A DNA stretch of 64,000 nt from Halioglobus japonicus (GTDB taxonomy: Bacteria > Pseudomonadota > Gammaproteobacteria > Pseudomonadales > Halieaceae), in NCBI RefSeq assembly GCF_001983995.1, contig NZ_CP019450.1:1-64000 (forward strand), written 5' to 3'. Under the pieces are notes generated by a model. That model worked only from the letters and a program-made list of their open reading frames with translations. It was not told where the DNA came from and ran no database searches. Each line of letters begins with the position of its first letter. The first letter of the stretch is position 1. Both the position numbers and the translations under genes were made by a program. Shown here piece after piece: positions 27,448 through 36,383 of the stretch.

Positions 27448-28830
27448 CTAATCGACGGCGGCGAGGGCTTCGGAGAGCTTGGTGACGGCGACGACCTGCA
27501 TGCCGGGGATGGCGCTTTTTGGGGCGTTGGCTTTGGGGACGATGGCGCGTTTGAAGCCGTGTTTGGCGGCTTCAGACAGGCGCTCCTGGCCCGAGGGGAC
27601 CGGGCGGATTTCGCCGGACAGGCCGACTTCGCCGAAGATCACCATATCGCGGGGGAGCTGGCGGTCGCGGTAGCTGGACACAATGGCCAACAACAACGCC
27701 AGGTCGGCGCTGGTTTCCAACACTTTAACACCGCCGACCACGTTGGCGAACACATCTTGGTCACCCACCTGCAAGCCGCCGTGGCGGTGTAGGACGGCCA
27801 GCAGCATGGCCAGGCGGTTTTGTTCGAGGCCCACCGCCACGCGTCGGGGATGTCCGAGCTGGCTGTCGTCGACCAGGGCCTGAATTTCGACAAGCAGCGG
27901 CCGGGTGCCTTCCCACACCACCATCACCGCACTGCCCGAGGCAGGCTCGCTACTGCGATCGAGGAAGATGGCAGAGGGGTTCTTGACCTCTTTCATGCCC
28001 TGCTCGGTCATCGCAAATACACCGAGCTCATTCACCGCACCGAAGCGGTTTTTCTGGCCCCGCAGGGTACGGAACCGGGAATCGTGAGTGCCTTCCAGCA
28101 GGATGGAGCAGTCGATCATATGCTCCAGCACCTTCGGGCCCGCGAGCGAGCCATCTTTGGTAACGTGGCCCACCAGGAACAGCACCGTGCCGGTCTGTTT
28201 GGCAAACCGGGTGAGATAGGCCGCACATTCACGCACCTGGGACACACTGCCCGGGGCTGAGGCGATTTCGGCGGTGTGCACAACCTGAATGGAATCCACC
28301 ACCAGCACCTTGGGCTTGAATTCCTCAGCGGCGGCGACAATGGTTTCGACGTTGGTTTCCGACATCAGCCGCAGCTTGTCGGTGGGCAGGCCCAGCCGCT
28401 GGGCGCGCATGGCCACCTGCTGCAGGGATTCCTCGCCGGTGATATACAGCGCTTCCATGCCCTGGGCCAGGTGACACATGGTTTGCAGCAGCAGCGTACT
28501 CTTGCCTGCGCCAGGGTGGCCGCCCACCAGCACCGCCGAACCCGGCACCAGGCCACCGCCCAGCACCCGGTCGAACTCCTCTGCACCGGAGGTGAAGCGC
28601 GGCAAATCGTCGAGATCCACATCCTTGAGCAACTTTGCGCTGGCCAGGGCACCGGCAAAGCCGGCGCGATTGGCCGTGACACCGGCGCCGGCGCGGCCAG
28701 AGCCCTTGGCGGGGCCCAGCTTGATCTCGGTAATGGTGTTCCACTCGCCGCAGTCGGAGCACTGGCCCTGCCATTTGGCATAGTCAGAGCCGCATTCGTT
28801 GCACACGAACGCTGTTTTTTGTTTGGCCAT
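27448..28830 (-). CDS. radA: DNA repair protein RadA
   Basis: 460 residues in the standard order: four-cysteine zinc finger (CNECGSDYAKWQGQCSDCGE, about 10-29), RecA-like ATPase with Walker A GGHPGAGKST, Walker B region VLVVDSIQ, the RadA-specific KNRFGAVNELGVF, and the C-terminal Lon-like domain from about 300 (FANVVGGVKVLETSADLAL). Drives branch migration of recombination intermediates. Stop codon lies at the edge of the palindromic repeat. Confidence 0.95.
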   Translation of the reverse strand: MAKQKTAFVCNECGSDYAKWQGQCSDCGEWNTITEIKLGPAKGSGRAGAGVTANRAGFAGALASAKLLKDVDLDDLPRFTSGAEEFDRVLGGGLVPGSAVLVGGHPGAGKSTLLLQTMCHLAQGMEALYITGEESLQQVAMRAQRLGLPTDKLRLMSETNVETIVAAAEEFKPKVLVVDSIQVVHTAEIASAPGSVSQVRECAAYLTRFAKQTGTVLFLVGHVTKDGSLAGPKVLEHMIDCSILLEGTHDSRFRTLRGQKNRFGAVNELGVFAMTEQGMKEVKNPSAIFLDRSSEPASGSAVMVVWEGTRPLLVEIQALVDDSQLGHPRRVAVGLEQNRLAMLLAVLHRHGGLQVGDQDVFANVVGGVKVLETSADLALLLAIVSSYRDRQLPRDMVIFGEVGLSGEIRPVPSGQERLSEAAKHGFKRAIVPKANAPKSAIPGMQVVAVTKLSEALAAVD

Positions 28831-28892
28831 TGGTGCCTCAGGTTCAGGTTCTGCGGTATCCTATCAGACAGCTCACGAAAACTGATAAAACG

Positions 28893-30032
28893 ATGTCCGA
28901 ATCTTCCCTAGTTCCCGAACGCCAGCTGGTCTTCTCGCCCGGCCTGGCGGCGACTATCGGGCTGGAAGAGGCCATTCTGCTGCAACACCTGCAGCAGCTG
29001 TTCGAGCATCGCGATGCCCAGCTGCGCGATAACTTTGCCTGGCTGAACATTTCCCGCGATTACCTGCTGCATTCCCTGCCCTTCTGGAATGCCGTGGATT
29101 TGCACCGTATCAGCCGCTCGCTGGTCGACAAGGGTGTCATCCTGGTCGAATCGCCACCGCTGCACAGCGCCAATCACCTGCTGTTTGCACTTAATGAACC
29201 CGCACAGCGAGCGCCCGCACCAACGCCGGCGATGGCAGACGAGCCTGCCCCCACCCGACGCAGCGCTGGCCTGCTGCCCGTGCACTGGTCACCCAGCGAA
29301 GACCTGCTGCAAATGCTCGCCCTCAATCACAATATTCCGCGCCAGTTTGCCCTGGATCAACTGGAAGATTTCATCTTTTACTGGCGTGAACGCGGCGAGA
29401 CCAGCCACGCCTGGGAAAACAAGTTCCGCCAGCACGTGCTAGGCAACTGGCGTCACCAGCAACAGACCACCCGCTCAAACGCCTCCGATTTCGACGTAAA
29501 GGCACCGCAACGCCTCGGTCGCGAGTGGCGCCCCAGCGAAGATGCCCTGGAGATCATGGCCCGTTCCGGCATTGATCGTGACTTTATCGATCAGGCGGTG
29601 CCCGAGTTTATTCTCTACTGGCGTGAGCGCGGAGCCGCTCCCAAGGAACTCAACTCCAAATTCATCCAGCACATTCGCATTCAATGGGCACGCTACAGCT
29701 CGGGCCTGGAGCACTCCACCGAGCCCAAGCGTATCGTTAATCACTGGCAGCCCAGTGAAGACGTGTTCGATATCCTGCGCATGTCGCATATCGATCTGGA
29801 TTTTGCCAAGTCACTGCTGCCGGAATTCATTGTGTACTGGAAGGACACCAACCAGGCTCACACTTCCTGGAACAGCAAATTTCTGCAGCACGTAAAACAC
29901 CACTGGGCCAAGCGCCACCAATTACAGCAATCGGATCAAAGCCATGGCGGACAGCAGGGAACTCATCCAACAGGTCGCACAAGAGATCGAAGCCTCGAAG
30001 ACGACCTCAACGACACCAGCTGGGCAAGCTGA
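28893..30032 (+). CDS. DnaT-like primosomal protein with three tandem DnaT domains
   Basis: 379 residues. The N-terminal 90 residues look like a winged helix (LAATIGLEEAILLQHLQQLF, then FWNAVDLHRISRSLVDKGVI). Three similar modules of about 58 residues follow, at roughly 130-188, 210-268 and 282-341, each starting W-P-S-E-D and ending FxQHV/I...W (HWSPSEDLLQML, EWRPSEDALEIM, HWQPSEDVFDIL); E. coli DnaT has one such DNA-binding module. The end LEDDLNDTSWAS is read in a frame that overlaps the next gene by 89 bases. Divergent from radA; a replication-restart or helicase-loading role is likely. Confidence 0.85.
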   Translation: MSESSLVPERQLVFSPGLAATIGLEEAILLQHLQQLFEHRDAQLRDNFAWLNISRDYLLHSLPFWNAVDLHRISRSLVDKGVILVESPPLHSANHLLFALNEPAQRAPAPTPAMADEPAPTRRSAGLLPVHWSPSEDLLQMLALNHNIPRQFALDQLEDFIFYWRERGETSHAWENKFRQHVLGNWRHQQQTTRSNASDFDVKAPQRLGREWRPSEDALEIMARSGIDRDFIDQAVPEFILYWRERGAAPKELNSKFIQHIRIQWARYSSGLEHSTEPKRIVNHWQPSEDVFDILRMSHIDLDFAKSLLPEFIVYWKDTNQAHTSWNSKFLQHVKHHWAKRHQLQQSDQSHGGQQGTHPTGRTRDRSLEDDLNDTSWAS

Positions 30033-30615
30033 ACCCCGGCAGCGCACGCCGGATGACACCCATGTGGAGGCCATTAACCAGGTCTTTGCCCTGTTTCGGC
30101 TGAACTATCACAACCAGTACTTCGCGGCCTATTCCGAAGCCAGCCAGCTCAATCAGGTAAAGCGCCTGTGGCTGGAATCCCTCGCTGATTTCCCGGTAGA
30201 GCAAATTCTCAAGGGCGCCAAGCACGCCATTGAAAACAGTGAATACCTGCCCACCCTGAACCGCATGATCGAATGCTGCCAGGCGGGCCTGGTGGAGCTC
30301 GGCCTGCCCGCCCCTCACGATGCCTACGTGGAAGCTTGTCAGGCACCCTCGCCCAAATCGGCTCAGGCCTGGAGCCACCCGGCGGTGTACCTTGCCGGGC
30401 GCGACAGCGAATGGTTTTTCCTGGCCAACAACGAAGAGCGCCTGACCTGGCCGGTATTTCGTAGCCACTACCAGCGCTATTGCGCTGCCGTGCTACGCGG
30501 CGAAAGCCTGACTATTCCAGCACCCGAAGCCCTGGAGAAACACGCCCCCGAGCCACTCAGTAACGACGAACAGCTCGCCGCCCTTAAAGAACTGCGAGAA
30601 AGCAGCGGGCTCTAA
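29944..30615 (+). CDS. Replication protein P-like helicase loader
   Basis: 223 residues. The central block VEAINQVFALFRLNYHNQYF, then NQVKRLWLESLADFPVEQIL and GAKHAIENSEYLPTLNRMIE, follows the pattern of phage lambda replication protein P, which loads DnaB. The first 89 bases overlap the DnaT-like gene in another frame, so the pair is surely co-translated. The resident dnaB lies only 630 bases further on. This looks like a phage-type loader fixed as a chromosomal gene; no other phage genes are near. Loader function is inference from family and context. Confidence 0.82.
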   Translation: MADSRELIQQVAQEIEASKTTSTTPAGQAEPRQRTPDDTHVEAINQVFALFRLNYHNQYFAAYSEASQLNQVKRLWLESLADFPVEQILKGAKHAIENSEYLPTLNRMIECCQAGLVELGLPAPHDAYVEACQAPSPKSAQAWSHPAVYLAGRDSEWFFLANNEERLTWPVFRSHYQRYCAAVLRGESLTIPAPEALEKHAPEPLSNDEQLAALKELRESSGL

Positions 30616-30624
30616 CCCCGCTGC

Positions 30625-30651
30625 CGTCATTCCCGCGAAGGCGGGGATCCA
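30625..30651. repeat. Palindromic repeat, TGGATYCCCGCC family, copy 4 (inverted)
   Basis: CGTCATTCCCGCG, AAG, GCGGGGATCCA: the reverse orientation of copies 1-3. It starts nine bases after the P-like gene and lies upstream of the GIY-YIG gene. Confidence 0.85.
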
Positions 30652-30755
30652 CAAAACCGGCAACAAAACCCACTTTCATCCTTTTCGCCCCTGCGCCACC
30701 GGGCAAGTGCTTTGGTGGTTATGCTTGGCCAGAACCTAGCCACGGAGGGCATGGA

Positions 30756-31049
30756 ATGGCCAAGCAACCCGCTGTATACATACTCGCGAATCGCCGCAAT
30801 GGCACACTCTACATCGGAGTCACGTCCGATTTAATCAAAAGAATTTGGCATCACAGGAACGTCATCGCCGAAGGATTCACCAAAAAATACACAGTACATC
30901 GACTGGTCTACTTCGAGTTTCTTTCGAGCATGGAGGAAGCGATAGCTAGGGAGAAGCGATTGAAGAAATGGCATCGGCGCTGGAAGCTGCGAATTATCGA
31001 GGAAAAGAACCCCGATTGGATGGATCTATGGCATCAGGTCATCCAGTGA
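30756..31049 (+). CDS. GIY-YIG nuclease family protein
   Basis: 97 residues, the whole protein being one GIY-YIG domain. VYILANRRNGTLYIGVTSDL holds the two signature strands, KRIWHHR the catalytic Arg region and EEAIAREKRLKKWHR the metal-binding Glu. GGAGG at 30744-30748 is a strong ribosome site seven bases before the ATG. Stand-alone members (UvrC-like, YhbQ type) are of unknown function. Copies 4 and 5 of the palindromic repeat flank it in opposite orientations. Confidence 0.9.
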   Translation: MAKQPAVYILANRRNGTLYIGVTSDLIKRIWHHRNVIAEGFTKKYTVHRLVYFEFLSSMEEAIAREKRLKKWHRRWKLRIIEEKNPDWMDLWHQVIQ

Positions 31050-31067
31050 GAGATAGTTTTCGTCCCA

Positions 31068-31230
31068 CTGGATTCCCGCCTGCGCGGGAATGACGGTGAG
31101 GGGCGCTTTGGGCAAGTCGGTGGAGTGACGGCGAAGGGGGTACCGGGCAATTCGGAGGGATGACGGTGAAGGGCGCAGTGGGCAACTCGGAAGAATGACG
31201 GGAGATGGCGCCGCGGGGAAACGAGGGGAG
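31068..31230. repeat. Palindromic repeat copy 5 followed by 35-base tandem units
   Basis: 31068-31095 is the TGGATTCCCGCC/GCGGGAATGACG palindrome. From 31091 three degenerate units of 35 bases follow, each starting TGACGG and containing GGGCAA and TCGG, then a decayed fourth. As at 8621-8741, the tandem units begin with the right arm of the palindrome. Fills the gap between the GIY-YIG gene and dnaB. Confidence 0.8.
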
Positions 31231-31241
31231 CGCAGTACGCG

Positions 31242-32657
31242 TTAGTAGTCGTCGCCCCCGCCATAACCCATGGCGAGATTTTCGAAGCGAGTGAACTCGC
31301 CAATAAAGGCCAGGCGGCAGGTACCGATGGGGCCGTTACGCTGCTTGCCGATAATGATTTCGGCCACACCCTTGTCGGGGGAATCCTCGTTGTACACCTC
31401 GTCCCGGTAGATGAACATGATGACGTCGGCATCCTGCTCGATGGCTCCGGATTCACGCAGGTCGGAGTTTACCGGGCGCTTGTTGGGCCGCTGCTCCAGC
31501 GAGCGGTTGAGCTGCGACAGCGCCACCATGGGCACCTCGAACTCCTTGGCAATGGCCTTGAGGCTTCGGGAGATTTCGGAGATCTCCGCCGTCCGCCCCT
31601 CGGAGGAACCCGCCACCTGCATCAGCTGCAGGTAGTCGATCATGATCATGCCAATTTCGCCGTTGTTCTCGCGCACGACCTTGCGCACCCGCGAACGCAC
31701 CTCAGTAGGGGTCAACGCCGGCGTGTCGTCGATAAACAGCGGCATGTCCTTCAGCTTATTAACCGCCGTGGTGAGCTTGGGCCAGTCCTCCTGCTCGAGC
31801 TTGCCGTTACGAATACGGGTCTGGTTGATCTTGCCGATCGACGACAGCATACGAATCACCAGCTGGTCTGCGGGCATCTCCATGGAGAACACCAGCACCG
31901 GCTTCTTGGTGGCGAGCAGGGCGTTCTCCACCAGGTTCATGGCGAAGGTGGTTTTACCCATCGAAGGTCGACCGGCCACAATGACCAGGTCGGAGGGCTG
32001 CAGGCCGGAGGTCATGCCGTCGAGGTCGGTAAAGCCCGAGGTCAGGCCGGTGATATCACCGCCGGAATTAAACAGCTCCTCGATCCTGCCGAGCGCTTTC
32101 TGCAGCAGTGGATTGACGTCCTGGGGGCCGCCGGTCTTGGGCCCCTGCTCACCAATCTGCATGATCAGGCGCTCAGCCTCGTCCAACAGTTCCAATGAGC
32201 TGCGGCCTTCCGGGTTGAACCCTGATTCGGCGATGTCCTGGGCCGCCTCAATCAACTTGCGCAGGCTGGCGCGTTCACGCACAACCTGGGCATAGGCGCG
32301 AATATTGGAGGCACTGGGCGTGTTCTGAGCGAGCTCGGCCAGATACGGCAGACCACCGGCGCCTTCCAGCTGCCCCTTGGCCTCGAGCTTATCCGCCACG
32401 GTGATCACGTCGATCGGTTCGGCCGCATCGGCCAGCACCGCAATTTCACGGAAAATATCCCGGTGCGCCGGCTTGTAGAAATCGCTGGCGGCCACTTCTT
32501 CAGCCACGGAATCCCAGCCTTCGGCCGCCAATAGCAGACCACCGATCACCGACTGCTCTGCCTCCAGCGAGTGGGGCTGCATCTTGATCCGGGCAATATC
32601 GCTGTCCTGGTTGTAGGGCAGCTCAGCAACGTTGTCTGGGAAGTCCGGCTCGGACAT
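31242..32657 (-). CDS. dnaB: Replicative DNA helicase DnaB
   Basis: 471 residues. N-terminal domain [16 protein letters not shown]; linker helix; RecA-like domain from about 190 with Walker [15 protein letters not shown], Walker [12 protein letters not shown] and arginine-finger region [24 protein letters not shown] block. No intein or insertion. In related genomes dnaB follows rplI on the same strand; here two plus-strand coding segments and a terminator lie between them. Confidence 0.96.
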   Translation of the reverse strand: MSEPDFPDNVAELPYNQDSDIARIKMQPHSLEAEQSVIGGLLLAAEGWDSVAEEVAASDFYKPAHRDIFREIAVLADAAEPIDVITVADKLEAKGQLEGAGGLPYLAELAQNTPSASNIRAYAQVVRERASLRKLIEAAQDIAESGFNPEGRSSLELLDEAERLIMQIGEQGPKTGGPQDVNPLLQKALGRIEELFNSGGDITGLTSGFTDLDGMTSGLQPSDLVIVAGRPSMGKTTFAMNLVENALLATKKPVLVFSMEMPADQLVIRMLSSIGKINQTRIRNGKLEQEDWPKLTTAVNKLKDMPLFIDDTPALTPTEVRSRVRKVVRENNGEIGMIMIDYLQLMQVAGSSEGRTAEISEISRSLKAIAKEFEVPMVALSQLNRSLEQRPNKRPVNSDLRESGAIEQDADVIMFIYRDEVYNEDSPDKGVAEIIIGKQRNGPIGTCRLAFIGEFTRFENLAMGYGGGDDY

Positions 32658-32804
32658 CGCGAAATTCTACCTGTGCACAGTTTTTTGAGCGGATTGCACA
32701 GAATAAAGGAAGTCGGCACGAGGGCAAAGCAAAACACGGCGATACTTGCGAGGGCCCGCCGGCCCAGCCATGGTGACTAGCGCATTCTCAGGATGGATAA
32801 CGCT

Positions 32805-33941
32805 ATGGCAAAAGTGGTGATTTTTGGTGGTGCGGGACGGGTGGGGCAACAACTGGCCGCTGAGCTCACCCGCTGCGGGCTGGATGTCGCACTGGCAGAT
32901 CTCATCCCGGAGAAGCGACTCGGCCAGATTGCCGCGCGCATTCTCACCGACACCCGCCTGGCCGACCCGGGTTGCCGGGCCCGCCTCAGCCACCATGGCG
33001 ATATCGATGTACTGGACCAGCGCCAGGTAGAGGCTGTTCTGGCCCGTGAGCGGCCGGCACTGGTGATCAACTACGCCATTCCCATCACCTGGGACGCCAC
33101 CAAACAACTGCCCAACTACACCCGCCTCTCCGCCGCGGGCCTGGGTGCATTCACGCCGATTCAGGTGACTGCCCCGCTGGCCGTCGCCAGAGCCATGGCC
33201 AACAACTGCCCGAATGCCAGGCTGATGGTGGGCAACCTGCCCGACATCACTATTCCGATTATCACTGGCTTCAGTTCTCGGGAAGCGCTGGTCTGGCCCG
33301 CCTGTGGCGCCGGCAATGTAGGGCTGATGGCCGCAGCCATCCAACACCTGGCAGCCAGCTAGCTCATGACAGACCCTGAAGACCTGGAAGTAAAACTGGT
33401 CGCCCACCACATTCACTGGGTGGCGCCCCGGGAGCCGGGCTACGCCAACGATGCGCCGTTTTTGCTGCGCATATCCCAGCAGGGGGAAGACATTACAGGC
33501 CAGTTCGGTGACAGCCGCGCCTTACTTAATCGCGCCATCAATCACTGCTACGAGCCGGGCGCCGCTTTCTCATCGACCACCGGCATACTTGCCGCGCGCA
33601 ATGCGCTGGCACTGCTGGATGACAGCGGCGCGACTCACCGGCTCCATGCGCCGGCCCCGCTGGGTTTACCCGGCGGCTACCCGGTACTGATCGAGCGCGG
33701 TGAAATCCAACTCGACCTGGCCACCGACTGGGACCGCGATGAGGCCGTGGAGATGATGCGAGCCGCCACCCGCCGCGACGGGGTCGAAGACATCACTGAT
33801 GACGGCACAGTGCGCTTTGCAGACTACGCGCGGGAGATATTGCAAGAGGAGTTGGGCTTTGAGTTGCCCGATACCATGCAGCCGGGCGATATAGCCGCGG
33901 TGGCCAAGGCGCAGATTGCCTGCGTACGGGCCAGGTTCTGA
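32805..33941 (+). pseudogene. Rossmann-fold NAD(P)-binding protein interrupted by an in-frame TAG
   Basis: The first part (32805-33362) starts AKVVIFGGAGRVGQQLAAEL, a dinucleotide-binding fold like the N-terminal domain of saccharopine dehydrogenase-type proteins, and ends HLAAS. TAG at 33360-33362 interrupts it; the same frame goes on at once with LMTDPEDLEVKLVAHHIHWV and stays open for 190 more residues. Because frame and spacing are kept, I read this as one gene of about 378 residues with a nonsense change. Two coupled genes (second ATG at 33366) is the alternative. Lies alone between dnaB and rplI on the opposite strand. Confidence 0.65.
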
Positions 33942-33989
33942 AGTGCACGGGCCAGGCCGTCGATGGCCACCCTGCATTTCAGCCAGACA

Positions 33990-34025
33990 CAAAAAATGCA
34001 CCGACCGCAAAGCAGCCGGTGCATT
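33990..34025 (-). terminator. Rho-independent terminator of the rpsF-rpsR-rplI operon
   Basis: On the minus strand, AATGCACCG and CGGTGCATT form a nine-base stem, followed by a run of T (33991-33996). It lies just after rplI and separates it from dnaB. Confidence 0.8.
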
Positions 34026-34063
34026 CTATTCGATAGCCCCGCCGAAGCGGGCAGGCAGGTCCC

Positions 34064-34513
34064 TTACTCGGGAACAACCGCAACGTTGACCATGGCGGTC
34101 ACGTCGCTGTGTACCTGAATGGCGATTTCGTACTCGCCCACTTCGCGCAGCGCGCCTTCGGGCAGGCGAACTTCAGCCTTGTCCACGGCAGCGCCAGCAG
34201 CAGATACGGCCTCGGCGATGTCGCGAGTACCGATTGAACCGAACAGCTTGCCTTCGTCGCCAGCGTTAGCGGCGATAGTGACCAGCTCCAGGCCGTTGAT
34301 CGCTTCAGCGCGGGTTTCAGCAGCAGCCAGAGTTTCAGCGGCAGCTGCTTCCAGCTCGGCGCGGCGCGCTTCGAACTGCGCTACGGCGTCTTGAGTGGCA
34401 GGTACGGCTTTGCCCTGAGGGATCAGGTAGTTACGGCCAAAGCCAGCTTTAACGTCAACCTTGTCGCCCAGGCCACCCAGGTTGCCGATTTTTTCCAGCA
34501 AAATGACTTCCAT
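34064..34513 (-). CDS. rplI: 50S ribosomal protein L9
   Basis: 149 residues: the N-terminal rRNA-binding domain [19 protein letters not shown]...[13 protein letters not shown], the long connecting helix rich in Ala and Glu, then the C-terminal domain [13 protein letters not shown] and [12 protein letters not shown]. Last gene of the ribosomal operon, followed by a terminator. Confidence 0.97.
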   Translation of the reverse strand: MEVILLEKIGNLGGLGDKVDVKAGFGRNYLIPQGKAVPATQDAVAQFEARRAELEAAAAETLAAAETRAEAINGLELVTIAANAGDEGKLFGSIGTRDIAEAVSAAGAAVDKAEVRLPEGALREVGEYEIAIQVHSDVTAMVNVAVVPE

Positions 34514-34565
34514 CTTACTTTCCTCGTTATTGGGGAGCGTGCTCCCACTACTTCAAAATTCTTGC

Positions 34566-35447
34566 TCAGTCTTCGCCGCGATCCAGGTCCTTGCCTGGCT
34601 TTGCCCAACGCTGGCGAAAATCAAACCAGCTGTCGGCGATGGCGACGAAAACCACCATCAGTTTTATCGGGTCGAAGATGATCCAGATAGCGTAAAACGC
34701 CACTAACCATCCCGTGCCCTGCCCGCGGTATCGGGCGCGCGCATGAACCAGTGCAAGACCTGCAAAGCTCAGCGGCAACATACATATCACTGCCCAGGTG
34801 CGGAACTCAGCGCCCAGCGCAGAGACCGCCGCGGCCGCCAGTGCCATGCCAGTAGCCACCGCCGGGGTGAACCGGAGTGCCCTGAACTCGTCGCCAAAGC
34901 CGCCCGGGTTGTACAGCGCTGCCTGCCAGTAACGCGCCAATAACAGGCACAGTACCGAGGTCATCGCTGTTCCCGCGCCCAGCATGCCTGCAATCTGCAG
35001 GTTGGTGGGCCGCGGCAACTGGACTGCTTCGCCGCCCTGGGCCAGATTCTGCTCGAGTTGGGCGAGAAACTCGCCGAACACGCTCACCATCTGGTCCAGG
35101 TAGTGCTGTCCCAGTGTCAACATCGCTAGGCCCGAGAGCGCACCGATGGCAACACTGGCAAGCACCGCCAGGGGCAGGCTTACCGTGGCTCGCAACACCA
35201 TCGCCAGAACCAGAGTTCCCGTGAGTAGTGTCAGCGGACCGCTGTCTCCGGAGGTGTACCACACCGCGCCGGAGGGCAGCAGAGCCCAGAACCAAAGCTG
35301 GGCTCCCATTCCCGCGCCTTTGCGCAGGGTGACCAGTGCCAATACCGCGGCGCTGATCCAACAAAACAGAATGCTTCCGGCACCCCCTACGGTGAGGAGC
35401 AGAGCCTGGAAGCGCCCGCGCATGGCAAATTCAGCGATTGCCTTCAT
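34566..35447 (-). CDS. DUF2232-type multi-pass membrane protein
   Basis: 293 residues with about eight hydrophobic segments (LLLTVGGAGSILFCWISAAV, then LAVLASVAIGALSGLAML and similar). Proteins of this YybS/DUF2232 type sit between rpsR and rplI in many gammaproteobacteria, as here. The segment at about 120-155 is a polar loop (GEFLAQLEQNLAQGGEA). Function unknown. The charged tail KPGKDLDRGED is cytoplasmic or periplasmic depending on helix count. Confidence 0.8.
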   Translation of the reverse strand: MKAIAEFAMRGRFQALLLTVGGAGSILFCWISAAVLALVTLRKGAGMGAQLWFWALLPSGAVWYTSGDSGPLTLLTGTLVLAMVLRATVSLPLAVLASVAIGALSGLAMLTLGQHYLDQMVSVFGEFLAQLEQNLAQGGEAVQLPRPTNLQIAGMLGAGTAMTSVLCLLLARYWQAALYNPGGFGDEFRALRFTPAVATGMALAAAAVSALGAEFRTWAVICMLPLSFAGLALVHARARYRGQGTGWLVAFYAIWIIFDPIKLMVVFVAIADSWFDFRQRWAKPGKDLDRGED

Positions 35448-35480
35448 AAGGCCTCGTATTACCCGCGCGGAAACAGATTC

Positions 35481-35714
35481 TTACTTATGAGAATCCGTGT
35501 AAGGCAGCAGGGCCAGGAAGCGCGCGCGCTTCACAGCAGTGGCCAGCTGACGCTGGTACTTGGCCTTGGTGCCAGTGATACGGCTAGGTACGATCTTGCC
35601 AGTTTCGGAAACGTACGCCTTCAGGGTTTCGAGATCCTTGTAATCGATCTCTTTAACGCCTTCAGCAGTGAAACGGCAGAACTTACGACGACGGAAAAAA
35701 CGTGCCATCTTCAA
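35481..35714 (-). CDS. rpsR: 30S ribosomal protein S18
   Basis: 77 residues: [20 protein letters not shown] and the conserved [21 protein letters not shown] with basic, RNA-binding C-terminus. Pairs with S6 on the 30S platform; rpsF is 12 bases upstream. Confidence 0.97.
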   Translation of the reverse strand: MKMARFFRRRKFCRFTAEGVKEIDYKDLETLKAYVSETGKIVPSRITGTKAKYQRQLATAVKRARFLALLPYTDSHK

Positions 35715-35726
35715 TACTCCTCTCTA

Positions 35727-36164
35727 TTACTCTTCGGAGGCGGCGTCTTCGGCCGGCTCAGCTGCTTTTTCCGCAGGCTTCTCTTCGGCAGTTGCCTCAG
35801 CAGCCTTGCGCTCTTCGTAACGGCTCTTACGCTCGCGTGACTCTTTCTCAGCCTTCATGATGAGGGACTCTTCAGTCACGGCTTCGTCGCGGCGGATCAC
35901 CAGGTTACGGATCACAGCATCGTTGTAACGGAAAGTGGTGGTGAGCTCTTCCATCGCTTCGTTGGAAGCTTCCACGTTCATCAGCACGTAGTGTGCCTTG
36001 TGGATCTTGTTGATGGGGTATGCCAGCTGGCGACGGCCCCAGTCTTCCAGACGGTGAACGCTGCCGCCGTCCTTGGAGATGGTGTTGGAGTAGCGCTCGA
36101 TCATGCCGGGCACTTGCTCAGACTGGTCCGGATGGACCATAAATACGATTTCGTAATGACGCAT
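35727..36164 (-). CDS. rpsF: 30S ribosomal protein S6
   Basis: 145 residues. [20 protein letters not shown] and [20 protein letters not shown] are diagnostic. The C-terminal 40 residues are a Glu/Ala/Lys-rich tail ([14 protein letters not shown]), longer than in E. coli and probably disordered. First gene of the operon; TAAGGAG is a strong ribosome site before the ATG. Confidence 0.97.
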   Translation of the reverse strand: MRHYEIVFMVHPDQSEQVPGMIERYSNTISKDGGSVHRLEDWGRRQLAYPINKIHKAHYVLMNVEASNEAMEELTTTFRYNDAVIRNLVIRRDEAVTEESLIMKAEKESRERKSRYEERKAAEATAEEKPAEKAAEPAEDAASEE

Positions 36165-36220
36165 ACAGTAGCTCCTTACGGGTTAATGCTGCCCATCGCA
36201 ATGTGGTGCAGCAAGGAGAT

Positions 36221-36241
36221 CGGCGGCTTACAGCCACCGGG
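36221..36241 (-). promoter_or_regulatory. Candidate S6:S18 autoregulatory hairpin in the rpsF leader
   Basis: On the minus strand a GGTGGCT/AGCCGCC stem with a three-base loop is preceded by CCC and lies 57 bases before rpsF. Many bacteria carry an S6:S18-binding leader with a CCG feature here. The stem is real; the identity is a guess. A TATACA -10-like hexamer lies further upstream, near 36260. Confidence 0.3.
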
Positions 36242-36301
36242 CAAATTTTGAGGCGCGGATTGTATAGAGTTTAATCACCCCACGCAACACCCGAAAAACC
36301 A

Positions 36302-36383
36302 TGGGGTCAGGTCTCAAATTTCTCAGACAACCCTGGGGTCAGGTCTTATTTGCCTCAGACACTAGAGGTCTGCCCCTTGGGTT
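36302..36383. repeat. GGGGTCAGGTCT-family repeat, degenerate right arm
   Basis: The first 45 bases are the same as those from 27309 (GGGGTCAGGTCTCAAATTTC, then a second GGGGTCAGGTCTTATTT). The right arm has decayed to AGAGGTCTGCCCCTTGGGTT and now encodes the last residues and the stop of rlmB. Confidence 0.82.

Noticed and set aside
33360..33362. Stop-codon recoding (pyrrolysine or suppressed amber)
   Set aside because: No recoding machinery is visible and TAG-ended genes such as radA and rlmB would be affected; a nonsense change is simpler.
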